Origin: Corynebacterium phoceense
Lineage (GTDB): Bacteria; Actinomycetota; Actinomycetes; Mycobacteriales; Mycobacteriaceae
Direction of reading: 5' to 3'
DNA: 64,000 nucleotides
Assembly (NCBI RefSeq): GCF_900092335.1
Contig: NZ_LT596208.1
Location: 1,772,472 to 1,836,471 of the forward strand
The notes below the pieces were generated by a model. The model saw nothing but the letters and a program-made list of their open reading frames with translations, made no database searches and was not told the origin of the DNA. Numbering within the stretch: position 1 is the first letter of the stretch; the number at the start of each line of letters is the position of its first letter. This document shows, in pieces, positions 17,990 to 26,470 of this stretch. The position numbers and the translations under genes were made by a program.

Positions 17990-18447
17990 TAGAATCGCCC
18001 CCGCTCACTGAACTCAGCGCCGCTGACCAACACATGAGCCCCGAAGGGGACTACTGGCCCGCCACGGCCGAGAGGAACCGCAGCAACGACCAGCCCCAGC
18101 AGCTTCAGCACCTCCGGGGTGATGCCGACGCCTCCCCATTGGATGCCGATGCCTTGCGACCAGGTGATGGTGTCAGACTGCGGGCCGGTGGTGGAGGATG
18201 CGGACGCTCGGCCCACGTTCTCCCCCACGATGACCGCCTTAGACACCATTTCCCGCACGGCCTGCTTCACGGCAACGCTTAGCCATGACATGGCTGTGAG
18301 CTCATGGTCGAGGTTTCGCCCGCGGCGGGCGAACTCCATCCCGATGAGCTCGAGCGACTGGACGATGAGATTTTCGGCGAGCGTCATCTCGAATTCAGTC
18401 AGCGGACGGGGAAAAATCTCCACCACATCATCAACGGTGGCGGTCAT
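17989..18447 (-). CDS. Head-to-tail adaptor
   Basis: This 152-residue protein has a helical N-terminal half (LTEFEMTLAENLIVQSLELI) and a Gly-rich C-terminal part. This is the usual make-up of adaptor proteins that sit directly under the portal. It follows the capsid genes and precedes the stopper. Confidence 0.6.
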   Translation of the reverse strand: MTATVDDVVEIFPRPLTEFEMTLAENLIVQSLELIGMEFARRGRNLDHELTAMSWLSVAVKQAVREMVSKAVIVGENVGRASASSTTGPQSDTITWSQGIGIQWGGVGITPEVLKLLGLVVAAVPLGRGGPVVPFGAHVLVSGAEFSERGRF

Positions 18448-18466
18448 GGTGAATCACTCCCCTTTC

Positions 18467-18850
18467 CTAGCTGGCGGCGCCGGCCGCCTTCGTAACAAAT
18501 CCGATGATTTCGTTTCGCTTGGTCAGCCCGGTGAGCTTGATGCCGTTGAGCCGGGCGTATTCGCGCCACTCGGCGACTGGCGCGGTCTTTTCCGGAAGCG
18601 GTACCCGCGGGGCGGGCTTCACCGTCGGCTCCGCTGGCGCGGGCACCTCCGGTTCCAGCTCCTGGTCCTCGCCCGTGGTCTCCTGCTCGTGGTCATCCGA
18701 CTCCGGCTCGACAACATCACCGGGAGCAATCGCCCCCAGCTGCTCGAGCCGGGTGTAGGTCGCGTCATCGACACTGACCATCTGGCCTGCGCGTGCGATA
18801 GGCCTGTCCGCAGCCAGACGGACAGACTTCGTCAGCACGACCTCACGCAT
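18467..18850 (-). CDS. Small head protein with SAP/HeH-like C-terminus
   Basis: This 127-residue protein starts as TAATG on the capsid stop. Its middle is acidic and Pro-rich (about 50-90). The last 35 residues (EWREYARLNGIKLTGLTKR) look like a SAP/HeH helix-extension-helix fold that can bind DNA. Such proteins are common after capsid genes in actinobacterial phages. The role is not known. Confidence 0.6.
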   Translation of the reverse strand: MREVVLTKSVRLAADRPIARAGQMVSVDDATYTRLEQLGAIAPGDVVEPESDDHEQETTGEDQELEPEVPAPAEPTVKPAPRVPLPEKTAPVAEWREYARLNGIKLTGLTKRNEIIGFVTKAAGAAS

Positions 18851-19791
18851 TAGGCAGAGGCCAGGCCAGTGATGTGGACGACGGACTTCGGATGGTCAAT
18901 GTAGAACGCGCGGCGGTGGCTGTAGTTGGCGCGTGCGGTCTGGCGCTTGCCCAGACGCAGGTCAACCGCGCCACCATCCTCGGCGTAGAACGGCGAGGTG
19001 TACTCATCCTCGCGCTGCGCAAGCTTGCCCGGCTTCTGAGTAGAAGCCATCCACAGCTCACCACGAGGCACCGCGTAGTCCTTGAGGACGATGAGAGAAT
19101 CGCCCAGCAGGGAGGTGAGCTGGCCAGCGCCCGCAAAGAGCGGGTGCTCGGAGCGCATGTCACCGTTGAAGAGGTCATCCATGGACTTGGAGCGCTGGAT
19201 GTCCATGACAGTCAGCGGGTTAGCCCACACGGTCTTCGGCTCATAGTTGAACGGGTCGCCGTTCTCGTCGACGGCGCCCAGGATGAGGCCCATGGCGTCC
19301 ATGAGGTCTCCCTTGACGTCACCGTCGGCATCCCACGGCGTAGTGACCGCGAGCTGATTGACCGGAGCAGCCTTGAGCGCCGCCAGCGCTTCGCGCTTCT
19401 TCTTGCGGGTCACGGAGTTAGCCTTGGCGAGCAGCTCTTCGGCGACAGCGTCACGCTTATCGTCGACAATCTGCTCCCAGGACACACGCAGACCAATCGC
19501 CTGCTTGCGAATGTCCGCGTAGTGAAGCTCGGAGGCCAAGACCGGGTCAGAGACCGGAATCTCGCCGCCCTCGGCGACGAAATCCGGCTCATCCTCGAGG
19601 TAGGAGGCGGTCGCATGACGGTAAGCGACAACGTCGCCAGGAACGTTGCGAATGTCGAAGAGAGCATCGAAGGCCGCGAATTCGTCAACCTTCTCGCCGA
19701 AAGCGGTAGACAGCAGGGTCGGATCCGCGAGCATCTCTTCGACGGAGAGGTACTGCAAGGAGTCCCACACGCTGTTAATAGTGTCAGCCAT
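18850..19791 (-). CDS. Major capsid protein (HK97 fold)
   Basis: This 313-residue protein begins MADTINSVWDSLQYLSVEEM. Its length, position after protease/scaffold and decoration genes, and the run of typical segments (RVSWEQIVDD, YEPKTVWANP, LIVLKDYAVPRGE) fit an HK97-fold shell subunit. No long N-terminal delta domain is seen, which agrees with a separate scaffold in the protease gene. Confidence 0.85.
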   Translation of the reverse strand: MADTINSVWDSLQYLSVEEMLADPTLLSTAFGEKVDEFAAFDALFDIRNVPGDVVAYRHATASYLEDEPDFVAEGGEIPVSDPVLASELHYADIRKQAIGLRVSWEQIVDDKRDAVAEELLAKANSVTRKKKREALAALKAAPVNQLAVTTPWDADGDVKGDLMDAMGLILGAVDENGDPFNYEPKTVWANPLTVMDIQRSKSMDDLFNGDMRSEHPLFAGAGQLTSLLGDSLIVLKDYAVPRGELWMASTQKPGKLAQREDEYTSPFYAEDGGAVDLRLGKRQTARANYSHRRAFYIDHPKSVVHITGLASA

Positions 19792-19810
19792 TGTGATTCA
19801 GATTCCTTTC

Positions 19811-20206
19811 TTAGCCTGCTGCCGGTGCAGCCACCGGAAGGCCGTTGAGAATAGTGAGGACTGCGTCCCCCTTGCCTGCGCGGGCTGCGACGCCCACCTG
19901 GACGGTGCCGGTGGCAGCAACCTCGCCGTTAGCGGCCGCGAAGATAGCGGCACCTGCCTTGATGGCGGTGGCGTCACCGCCTGCGAACTTGAGCTTCACC
20001 GCGACGTCGCCGTAGTGGACGGCAACGTCGTTGGGGCGGTGATTGTCCGCCGGGTCGGCGATTTCAGTGACGGCGCCGAAGATAGCGCCGGCAGCGTCGG
20101 AGTGCTTGACCTTGCCGTCAGCGTCGACGGTGACGAGGTGGCCCTTCTCGACGCGCGCGGACGCGTCGAAGGAAATCGGGCCGCCGGTAAATACCGGATT
20201 GGACAT
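19811..20206 (-). CDS. Head decoration protein (DUF2190-like)
   Basis: This 131-residue Ala/Gly/Val-rich protein (MSNPVFTGGPISFDASARVEK) lies between protease/scaffold and capsid. The pattern KGHLVTVDADGKVKHSD is typical of the capsid-stabilising DUF2190 group. A GAAGGAAAG ribosome site precedes the ATG. Confidence 0.7.
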   Translation of the reverse strand: MSNPVFTGGPISFDASARVEKGHLVTVDADGKVKHSDAAGAIFGAVTEIADPADNHRPNDVAVHYGDVAVKLKFAGGDATAIKAGAAIFAAANGEVAATGTVQVGVAARAGKGDAVLTILNGLPVAAPAAG

Positions 20207-20209
20207 GGT

Positions 20210-21691
20210 TTACTTTCCTTCCTTCTTGGCGGCGCGCGCCTTTGCGCGCTCCATCAGCTCTTCACGGGTGGTGTGACCCTTGCGCGGGTCATTAGCTGCG
20301 GCCATTGCAGTCTTGACCGCGGCGGTGCCGGCATTACCAAGCTCGGCCACCGGGATGGTGCCCTTCGGCAGCGCACCCCAGGTCGCGGCGTACTGGGAGG
20401 GGTCGCGTGCCAGGTCCGCCAGCGCCTTAGCGCGGTTCGCTGCTGCGAAGCGTCCCTCTGCGATGGCCTGGTCGACGGTCTTCTCGTGCTCCTGGGCTTC
20501 GAGCTTCGCCTGCGCCTCCGCAAAATTAGCGGCCACGCGGTTGAGGTAGTCGAAGTGCGCGCGCGGCACGGTCACCACATCAGCAGTGTCCGCGGTGTTG
20601 CCCGGCGCGGCCGGGGCCTCCGTCGGCGCCGGGCCCGTGGTCTGCTCGCCATCATCGGACAGCGAACGGACAGCGAATCCCGCAGCAACGTCAACCGTGC
20701 CGTTAACCGACACAGTCACCTCGGCGGTCGCACCGACCTCCACGCCGGACGGCGCGGTCACTGTCAGCACACCGGTGGCCTCGTCGACCGTGACTGTCCA
20801 GCCGTCAGGTGCGGTCTTCACGGCGAAGGTCAGGCCGAGCGCGCCGGCGTTCGCGGCCGTCGGCTCGCCATTCTCGCCGCCGATGACCGGCTCGACAACA
20901 ACCTTCTCGGTCGGCGCAATGGCAGTGGCCTCCGGGTAGGTCACATCAACCTCGCTCGAGACCTGAACGACCTCATTAAAAAAGCCGGAGAGTGCGTCGC
21001 GCACATCCTCCGGCTTCTTGCCCAGCTCCTGGGCAAGCTGGTCCAAGATATTCATCTTTTCCCCTTTCTGCCCATTGCTGGGCGTCGTTGATTTCTCCCC
21101 CGATTCCGACCGGGTGGAGGGCGGTGGCGGTGCCGCCGCCCGGTTCGCGTACTTGAATCGTGCGACCATCCGCGACTGCAGGTTGGTCGCAGCAGCGGGT
21201 GCCTTGGCGTCCTCGATGGCGTCGACCAGGCCGGCGTCAAGTGCTTCCTGCGCCGTGTACCACGTCTCGGCGCGCATGCGCTCGAGCCATTCATCTGCAG
21301 TGCCGCCGGCGCGGCCGGCGTAGATGTTGGCGATTTTCACGTCCTGGCGCTCGAGGTCAACGCGGGCCTTCTCGAGGTCGTCCGCGTTTCCCCACCAGTC
21401 GGCGGAGGCCTTGTGAATCATCAGCTCCGCATTAGGCCGCATGATGACGCGGCCGCCGCAGCCCACGGCGATGAAAGACGCAGCCGAGCAGGCCCGCGAC
21501 TCCACCACGACAGTCACCTCACCGGCGTAGCCGCGCAGTGCGTTGAGAATAGCGATGCCCTCATAGACCTGCCCTCCGTCGGAGTTGATGCGGACGCGGA
21601 TTGGCTCGCCGTTGAAGCTGGCGAGCTGCTTTTCAATACCGGCGGCGGTATTGTCGCCACCGATGTCGCCGTAAATCATTAGGTCATTCAT
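20210..21691 (-). CDS. ClpP-like head maturation protease fused to scaffold
   Basis: This 493-residue protein has a ClpP-type serine protease in the first 190 residues. Ser69 (ESRACSAASF) and His93 (ELMIHKAS) match the catalytic spacing of ClpP. A Pro-rich linker follows, and then a second part from Met213 (MNILDQLAQELG) that resembles a scaffold. The scaffold part includes an Ig/Rib-like domain (DGWTVTVDEATGVLTVTAPS) and a helical, charged C-terminus. A strong ribosome site before Met213 suggests that the scaffold is also made alone. Confidence 0.85.
   Translation of the reverse strand: MNDLMIYGDIGGDNTAAGIEKQLASFNGEPIRVRINSDGGQVYEGIAILNALRGYAGEVTVVVESRACSAASFIAVGCGGRVIMRPNAELMIHKASADWWGNADDLEKARVDLERQDVKIANIYAGRAGGTADEWLERMRAETWYTAQEALDAGLVDAIEDAKAPAAATNLQSRMVARFKYANRAAAPPPPSTRSESGEKSTTPSNGQKGEKMNILDQLAQELGKKPEDVRDALSGFFNEVVQVSSEVDVTYPEATAIAPTEKVVVEPVIGGENGEPTAANAGALGLTFAVKTAPDGWTVTVDEATGVLTVTAPSGVEVGATAEVTVSVNGTVDVAAGFAVRSLSDDGEQTTGPAPTEAPAAPGNTADTADVVTVPRAHFDYLNRVAANFAEAQAKLEAQEHEKTVDQAIAEGRFAAANRAKALADLARDPSQYAATWGALPKGTIPVAELGNAGTAAVKTAMAAANDPRKGHTTREELMERAKARAAKKEGK
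21053..21068 (-). promoter_or_regulatory. Internal ribosome site and ATG for a free scaffold
   Basis: GAAAGGGG lies 5 bases before an in-frame ATG at 21055 on the minus strand. Use of this start would give a 281-residue scaffold without the protease, like the nested C/Nu3 genes of phage lambda. The junction coincides with the end of the Pro-rich linker, as expected for such a nested gene. Confidence 0.6.
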
Positions 21692-23006
21692 TTGTCACCT
21701 CCGTGACCGTGTCAGGCTCAGGGCCAAGCGTCACGCCCTCACGGGCCTCGGCCTCCTTGAGCTTCTTCTTCGCCTTCAGCGCCTCCACCAACGGGCGCGG
21801 CGCCGGGATACGGAATGTGGACCGCAGCCAGCCCTCAAGGTTCGGCTCCTTCGTCAGCGCCCCCTGTGCGACAAGCTGCGACACATCACCCGGCGTCAGG
21901 TCCTTCTGAACCTGGATCCGCGTCGACGTAATCAACGGCAGCGGCCCGTCATAATCTGGGAAGCCATACCGCACCATATCGGTCACAAGATGCTGCGACG
22001 CGGTGTCCGCAATCGTCTCCGCGTAGGACTGCAGCCCCTGGATGAATTCGCCGAGCTGGACGTTAGCCAGCGCGTACGAGCCACCGGAGCCGGTCAGGTT
22101 CAGGTGTGTCGCGTTGCACGCGATGGCGATTTGATTCGCGTGATACTCGACCGCCGCGCCGATATCAGGAAGGGAACCGGATACACCCTCGACAGGCATC
22201 TCCGCACCCGGCGGCAGCGAATAGCCCGCGACCTCGCCGGCGGCGAAAGCCTCCGCCAGCTCCTGGCCGACCTCCATCTCCGCCGTCACATCCTCTTTCG
22301 CCGTCAACGGCGAAGCCTTGTACTTCGGGATGCCCATGCCGTTGCGCTGCAGCACCAAAGAATGCAGCTGCTGCATCTTCATCAGCTCAAGCCAATTCTC
22401 ATACGCCGGAGCGAACACCGACGTGCCCTGCCACGTCTCATCACGGCGCCCATTCCGATACACGACGAGGCGCTGGACTGGGATGAACACGTCCGCGCCA
22501 CCGTCCACACCGGCCTGCGTGATTCCCTCAAGACCACCGTCATCAGCGACGTGAATCTTTCGGATGGACGCGTTCGGGCGGAGTGCAAGCTTGCGCAAGT
22601 GGGTGCGTCCATCCTTGCCGGTGTAATACACCTGCTCGAAGAAAGCGACGCCCATGAATACCGACTCGAGAGCCTGCTTCAGGTGCTCGCCCCAGGACAC
22701 GCGCCCCAGGCTGCGCGCCGTCTGACCTTCCTCGCCCTTGACCGGTAGGCGCAGGTCTTCACAGATGAAGTCCACAATCTCGCCCGGCGCGCCGTTCGGC
22801 TCCACCGACCACGACGCCTGCTCCACAGGCTTACGAATCGCGTTCTCAACCTGGGCGACCTTCGCCGTCGACCGCATACGGGACAGTTCAACCTGCATGC
22901 GCTTCCACGACATACCCGCGGGTATGCCGACGCGCGGCGTCCACTTCGGCACCTGCGCGTGACCTACCTCGGTTACCACCGGCGTCACATCATTACTAGG
23001 CGGCAC
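21684..23006 (-). CDS. Portal protein
   Basis: This 440-residue protein starts with GTG after GGAGGTG and overlaps the terminase gene by 11 bases. The sequence is of the Mu gp29/DUF935-like portal type (VENAIRKPVEQASWSVEPNG, NGMGIPKYK, SYALANVQLGEFIQGLQSY). It forms the ring through which DNA enters the head. Its place between large terminase and protease is canonical. Confidence 0.85.
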   Translation of the reverse strand: MPPSNDVTPVVTEVGHAQVPKWTPRVGIPAGMSWKRMQVELSRMRSTAKVAQVENAIRKPVEQASWSVEPNGAPGEIVDFICEDLRLPVKGEEGQTARSLGRVSWGEHLKQALESVFMGVAFFEQVYYTGKDGRTHLRKLALRPNASIRKIHVADDGGLEGITQAGVDGGADVFIPVQRLVVYRNGRRDETWQGTSVFAPAYENWLELMKMQQLHSLVLQRNGMGIPKYKASPLTAKEDVTAEMEVGQELAEAFAAGEVAGYSLPPGAEMPVEGVSGSLPDIGAAVEYHANQIAIACNATHLNLTGSGGSYALANVQLGEFIQGLQSYAETIADTASQHLVTDMVRYGFPDYDGPLPLITSTRIQVQKDLTPGDVSQLVAQGALTKEPNLEGWLRSTFRIPAPRPLVEALKAKKKLKEAEAREGVTLGPEPDTVTEVTNE

Positions 23007-24567
23007 GGCTTACACCTCCCTTCCAGTCTTGCTTTGTCTTAAACCGCGGCAACGTGCCGCGGGGATTCACCGGAGCTTCCTCGACCGCCTTCCGTGCGCC
23101 AAGCTCCGATTCAGCTGCGTAGCGTCCAAGGCCCCACACGGCAAGCGTCATCGCCACGAGCGCTGGCACTCGGCCGGAGTACCGGTCAATGCACTCGAAT
23201 TTCTTGCCCTCGTCGCGCAGCGTTGCAAGCTGCAGCTCCTGACCCCACGACCCGGACACGTCATGGGTGAGCGTGCCGTCGCGCACTGCCTGGCGCGTAA
23301 CCGCGTACGCGGACGCGACGTTCGCACCAGTGGCGAGCACCGGCTCAATGTTGACGAGCATGAGCTCCGGGGCGAGCACGTTTCCATGCCAGTCCCTATC
23401 CAGCACTACCGCGGCCAGGCCGAAGCCGTCGCCGCGCAGCTGGTCACGCAGCCGGACAATCTTGCCCACCACATCCGCGACAGTAAATCCCGCCATCTCA
23501 TCGACCAGCTGCACATGTATACCACGTGTGGTGCGTCCCGCGACCACCATGGCGATATCCTCGCCGTCGGCGGACACCTCTACGGCGAGGACAGCCTCGC
23601 CGACCGCGACATCACGCTCAACCGCACCGGCGGCCCACCGGTCAAGCGGCAGCACCGGCACAAAATCGGACCGGTCATTATCGCGCGGGTACCAGTCCCC
23701 CGCAGCCAGCGTCTCAACCATGAAAACCTTGCGCAGGACTTCCGAGTTTTTTGCCGACTCCGCGTCGGACTCAATGTCGACGAGCTGCGCGCCGGGGCCC
23801 TCATCGACGAGCGACGGGTTGCATCGCGCCCACGTCTCCTGAAGAAAAGGATCATCACCCTCGGCGGGCGACCATTCTTTGAAGAGCGTGCGCTTCGCAC
23901 CGTCAATCGCGGCCCACCGCTTCGCCGAGAACACCGCGCCGTGCGCGTGCTCGGAGCGGTTCACCGGCGACGAGATGAAGATGATTTGCGCGGACTCACG
24001 AGCACGAATCAACTTGCCCAGCGCGGCAAAGATTTCATTCGGAAGGTCAAAGCACTCGTCAAGAATCAACGTGTCAACCGACAAGCCGCGGCCAGTCTTC
24101 GCCGTGCGCGTGCGAAAAAGCACCGTCGCATCATTCGGGAAGGTGATGTTCTCCTTGCCGTTGGTCTTCCCCTTGTGAGGAATACCCAGGCCCTCATCCT
24201 CCCACCAATACAACAGGTCAGGATTGGACTCGATGACCTCCCACAGGCGACTCTGCGCGTCAATGGCGGTGTCCATGAAGTGGGCTGTGTGAAGAATCGT
24301 CTTCTCTTCGAAGAGGTAGATGCCGGCAAGCTCACGCGCGACGAGCACCTCGCCCTTGCCGTTCTGGCGGGCCACAACGGTGACCACCTCGCGCGCGGCC
24401 CAGCGGCCTTTCGCATCGGTGCGGCACATATCCCGCAGCAGGTCTTCCTGCCAGGGGTACAGGGTCAGGCCGCACCAGCGGGCGAATTCCACCGCCTGGT
24501 CACCGCGCGCCGTATCCCCATCGGGAATGAGAGAGAGTCGTGGCTCCTGGACTCCGAGCAAAGTCAC
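22996..24567 (-). CDS. terL: Terminase large subunit
   Basis: This protein of 523 residues is the ATPase/nuclease that packages DNA. A Walker A-like motif ARQNGKGE lies near residue 70 and Walker B DTLILDE near 168, followed by a C-terminal RNase H-like nuclease with acidic residues (VEVSADGE, VLDRDW). GTG 24567 is preferred because it is 9 bases from GGAGG; GTG 24573 is only 3 bases away. Confidence 0.9.
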   Translation of the reverse strand: MTLLGVQEPRLSLIPDGDTARGDQAVEFARWCGLTLYPWQEDLLRDMCRTDAKGRWAAREVVTVVARQNGKGEVLVARELAGIYLFEEKTILHTAHFMDTAIDAQSRLWEVIESNPDLLYWWEDEGLGIPHKGKTNGKENITFPNDATVLFRTRTAKTGRGLSVDTLILDECFDLPNEIFAALGKLIRARESAQIIFISSPVNRSEHAHGAVFSAKRWAAIDGAKRTLFKEWSPAEGDDPFLQETWARCNPSLVDEGPGAQLVDIESDAESAKNSEVLRKVFMVETLAAGDWYPRDNDRSDFVPVLPLDRWAAGAVERDVAVGEAVLAVEVSADGEDIAMVVAGRTTRGIHVQLVDEMAGFTVADVVGKIVRLRDQLRGDGFGLAAVVLDRDWHGNVLAPELMLVNIEPVLATGANVASAYAVTRQAVRDGTLTHDVSGSWGQELQLATLRDEGKKFECIDRYSGRVPALVAMTLAVWGLGRYAAESELGARKAVEEAPVNPRGTLPRFKTKQDWKGGVSRAA

Positions 24568-24582
24568 AGCCACTCACCTCCA

Positions 24583-24894
24583 CTAGACGGCCTTAAATCC
24601 GCCAAACTTCTCACGCCGCGGGCGCTCAGCACCCTTATGCTCGCCAAAAAGGTCAGGCCGATCCTTCACCCAGCCACGCAGCTCCGCCGAGGCGCGCTTC
24701 TCGATTAACAACGCCGGGTGCTCCACCGGAAAGCCCTTACCGTCGTCGATGATGGTGCCCTCGCGCTCAATCGCTTCGCGGGCGTCCTGCAGGCGAAGAG
24801 TTAGGCCGGCCACTGTCTCCACGACCGACAGATCAAATTCCGAGAGCTCGCGCCCGGCGCGGATACGGTCAACCTCCACAGCAAGTCGAGCCAT
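24583..24894 (-). CDS. terS: Terminase small subunit (P27-like)
   Basis: This 103-residue protein starts at ATG 24894 (MARLAVEVDRI) behind GGGGAGGTG. The helical make-up and the basic tail fit the small DNA-recognition subunit. It lies directly before the large subunit. A terminator-like hairpin precedes it, so its expression may be separate from the PLD-like gene. Confidence 0.7.
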   Translation of the reverse strand: MARLAVEVDRIRAGRELSEFDLSVVETVAGLTLRLQDAREAIEREGTIIDDGKGFPVEHPALLIEKRASAELRGWVKDRPDLFGEHKGAERPRREKFGGFKAV

Positions 24895-24923
24895 CACAAT
24901 CACCTCCCCAAATTTTGGGCATG

Positions 24924-24949
24924 AAAAAAGCCCCACCCAAAAGCGAGGC
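24924..24949 (-). terminator. Terminator-like hairpin between PLD-like gene and terS
   Basis: On the minus strand GCCTC pairs with GGGGC around a ten-base loop, and a run of six T follows. The stem is short, so efficiency is uncertain. Confidence 0.45.
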
Positions 24950-24965
24950 AAAAATCAACCAAAAA

Positions 24966-25745
24966 CTAGCCAGCATCCAACATGACAGACCCCATACGAA
25001 TCGGAGCCGTATTTCGCTCAACACCCGGCAACCCAACAACCGAACGCGACGGGTCAACCGACCGCAAACCAGGCATCACACGCCCGAAGCTGCGGGATGC
25101 CGGAGCCTCCTCAAAAGCGGCCCGCACAAAGTCCTCAAACATCTCGCACCGCTCCACATCATCCGTCATCTCAAACTGCTCGCAACGAATATTTTTGTTC
25201 AAGTTCATCGAGCTGGTGATGCACACATCCCACTCCTCATTCCGAATAAGCACGAATTTTGCGTGCGTACGAATCTGGATGAAAGAATCAGGGCCGAAAA
25301 TCTCCCCGACCTCATGAACACCAGCCTGCCCCTTCTTCGCGCGGCCGGAGTCCATGACGAAACGAATAGAGCGAATCATGCCGCAGTCCCGAAAATTCTC
25401 CGCAGCCTCAAGGTCATAAAAACCAGCAGACCACGTAGCAATAGTCACATCAGCCGGACCCGTAATCTCCAGCGTCGCCTGCACGAGGTCAATCAAAGAG
25501 AACTGACCATAAGTCAGACCGAGGATGTCCATGCCATGGTCGAACCCGGCGATCGTCTGCCGCGCGGCGCCAGCGCGAGAAAAACGCGCCTGTACGCGAC
25601 GATTAGTCCGCGCATCAGCCGGCCGCAGCTCCGAAAAGCCAACAGCTTCGGTCGCCAAGTGCTTCGCCTGAGCCTTCGTCAACTCCACACCATGCGCAGC
25701 AGCCAACTTCTCGAGCTCACGCTGGAAAGTACTAAGATTACTCAT
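24966..25745 (-). CDS. PLD-superfamily (HxK) protein next to the terminase
   Basis: This protein of 259 residues starts at ATG 25745, 8 bases after GGAG. The middle carries one HxK motif with the typical later Asn residues (THAKFVLIRNEEW, then SSMNLNKN), the signature of phospholipase D-like phosphodiesterases or nucleases. There is one motif only, so a dimer would be needed for activity. Proteins of this kind beside terminase genes are known in phages of Gram-positive hosts. The substrate, DNA or other, is not clear. Confidence 0.7.
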   Translation of the reverse strand: MSNLSTFQRELEKLAAAHGVELTKAQAKHLATEAVGFSELRPADARTNRRVQARFSRAGAARQTIAGFDHGMDILGLTYGQFSLIDLVQATLEITGPADVTIATWSAGFYDLEAAENFRDCGMIRSIRFVMDSGRAKKGQAGVHEVGEIFGPDSFIQIRTHAKFVLIRNEEWDVCITSSMNLNKNIRCEQFEMTDDVERCEMFEDFVRAAFEEAPASRSFGRVMPGLRSVDPSRSVVGLPGVERNTAPIRMGSVMLDAG

Positions 25746-25775
25746 ATCAATCACTCCGTTTTAGTGGTTGGTCAC

Positions 25776-25806
25776 GCCACCGGATAGCGCCAACTATCGC
25801 GGTGGC
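25776..25806. other. Strong hairpin upstream of the packaging module
   Basis: GCCACC (25776-25781) pairs with GGTGGC (25801-25806), with an inner GATAG/CTATC stem. It lies 31 bases upstream of the PLD-like gene. It could mask or protect the 5' end of the late transcript or terminate + strand transcripts. Confidence 0.5.
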
Positions 25807-25985
25807 CTTTCACCCTATCTTACCAGCTCAAAGCGTGTTTTCATAGCCCAAAAGGCCACAAATTCCATAACATTCAAGTGCATATATCAGCCCATGCGAC
25901 TTAACCCACAGGAATAAATGCAGGTCGCGGGGAGAGAGACCATGAGAGCAAGCCGAGGGGGGAGTCATCTACCCATGAGCCAAAT

Positions 25986-25991
25986 ATTATA
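25986..25991 (-). promoter_or_regulatory. Candidate -10 box of a late promoter
   Basis: A perfect TATAAT lies on the minus strand about 240 bases upstream of the PLD-like gene, at the end of the HNH gene. I find no good -35 at 17 bases, so an activator or an extended -10 would be needed. The stretch from here to 25775 holds no gene. It may also contain the cos or pac site, which I cannot identify. Confidence 0.35.
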
Positions 25992-25999
25992 GCCACCCC

Positions 26000-26341
26000 C
26001 TAGTCTGCAACTAGACCAATCACCCGGCCTCCCGGCCAGTCAATCGGCGACGCTACCCCGACCTGCAACTGGTACCAGCCGGGACCGTGTTTCACCCACT
26101 CATTGGCGATGGCACGGTTGCACCGGCGATGCAGCAGGCGATTCGCAAGGCGTGTCTTATCCCCTTCTTCGTGGTCGGCTTCCAGGGCCGCGCCGTCGAA
26201 GTTCCGCCCGGCCTCGCGATACATCGGCTGGCCGCAGTATTCGCAGGGTGTGCCGTCGATGAGGTTGTAGATGAGCTGCTCGCGGGCCTTGGCGTGATTC
26301 CCGCCGTATCCGCGCTGGGCGGTGGTGAGCTTCGTGTCCAT
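26000..26341 (-). CDS. HNH endonuclease
   Basis: This protein of 113 residues starts at ATG 26341 (MDTKLTTAQRGYG) behind GGGGGTGA. It contains CEYCG, ALEADHEEGD and LHRRCNRAIAN, which together form an HNH nuclease with its zinc-binding cysteines. Small HNH proteins beside terminase genes are needed for cos cleavage and packaging in several siphoviruses, and its place here fits that role. Confidence 0.85.
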   Translation of the reverse strand: MDTKLTTAQRGYGGNHAKAREQLIYNLIDGTPCEYCGQPMYREAGRNFDGAALEADHEEGDKTRLANRLLHRRCNRAIANEWVKHGPGWYQLQVGVASPIDWPGGRVIGLVAD

Positions 26342-26363
26342 GGTCACCCCCATAAAACGCGAA

Positions 26364-26387
26364 ATACCCCGGCGCGTGCCAGGGTAT
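26364..26387 (-). terminator. Terminator between early genes and HNH gene
   Basis: ATACCC...GGGTAT with inner GGC/GCC pairs forms a 10-bp imperfect stem. On the minus strand TTTCGCGTTTTA follows. It probably ends the early/middle transcript before the HNH and packaging genes. Confidence 0.5.
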
Positions 26388-26470
26388 AAGTTGTCGTCGC
26401 GTCGATTATATCACGTTTGTGGGGAACCGCTAGTCACAGCGTTATACGGAATCCCATGCACTGTGTTCCA

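Noticed and set aside
25850..25990. cos site
   Set aside because: A cohesive-end site is expected near terS and the HNH gene, but no sequence here can be recognised as one by eye.
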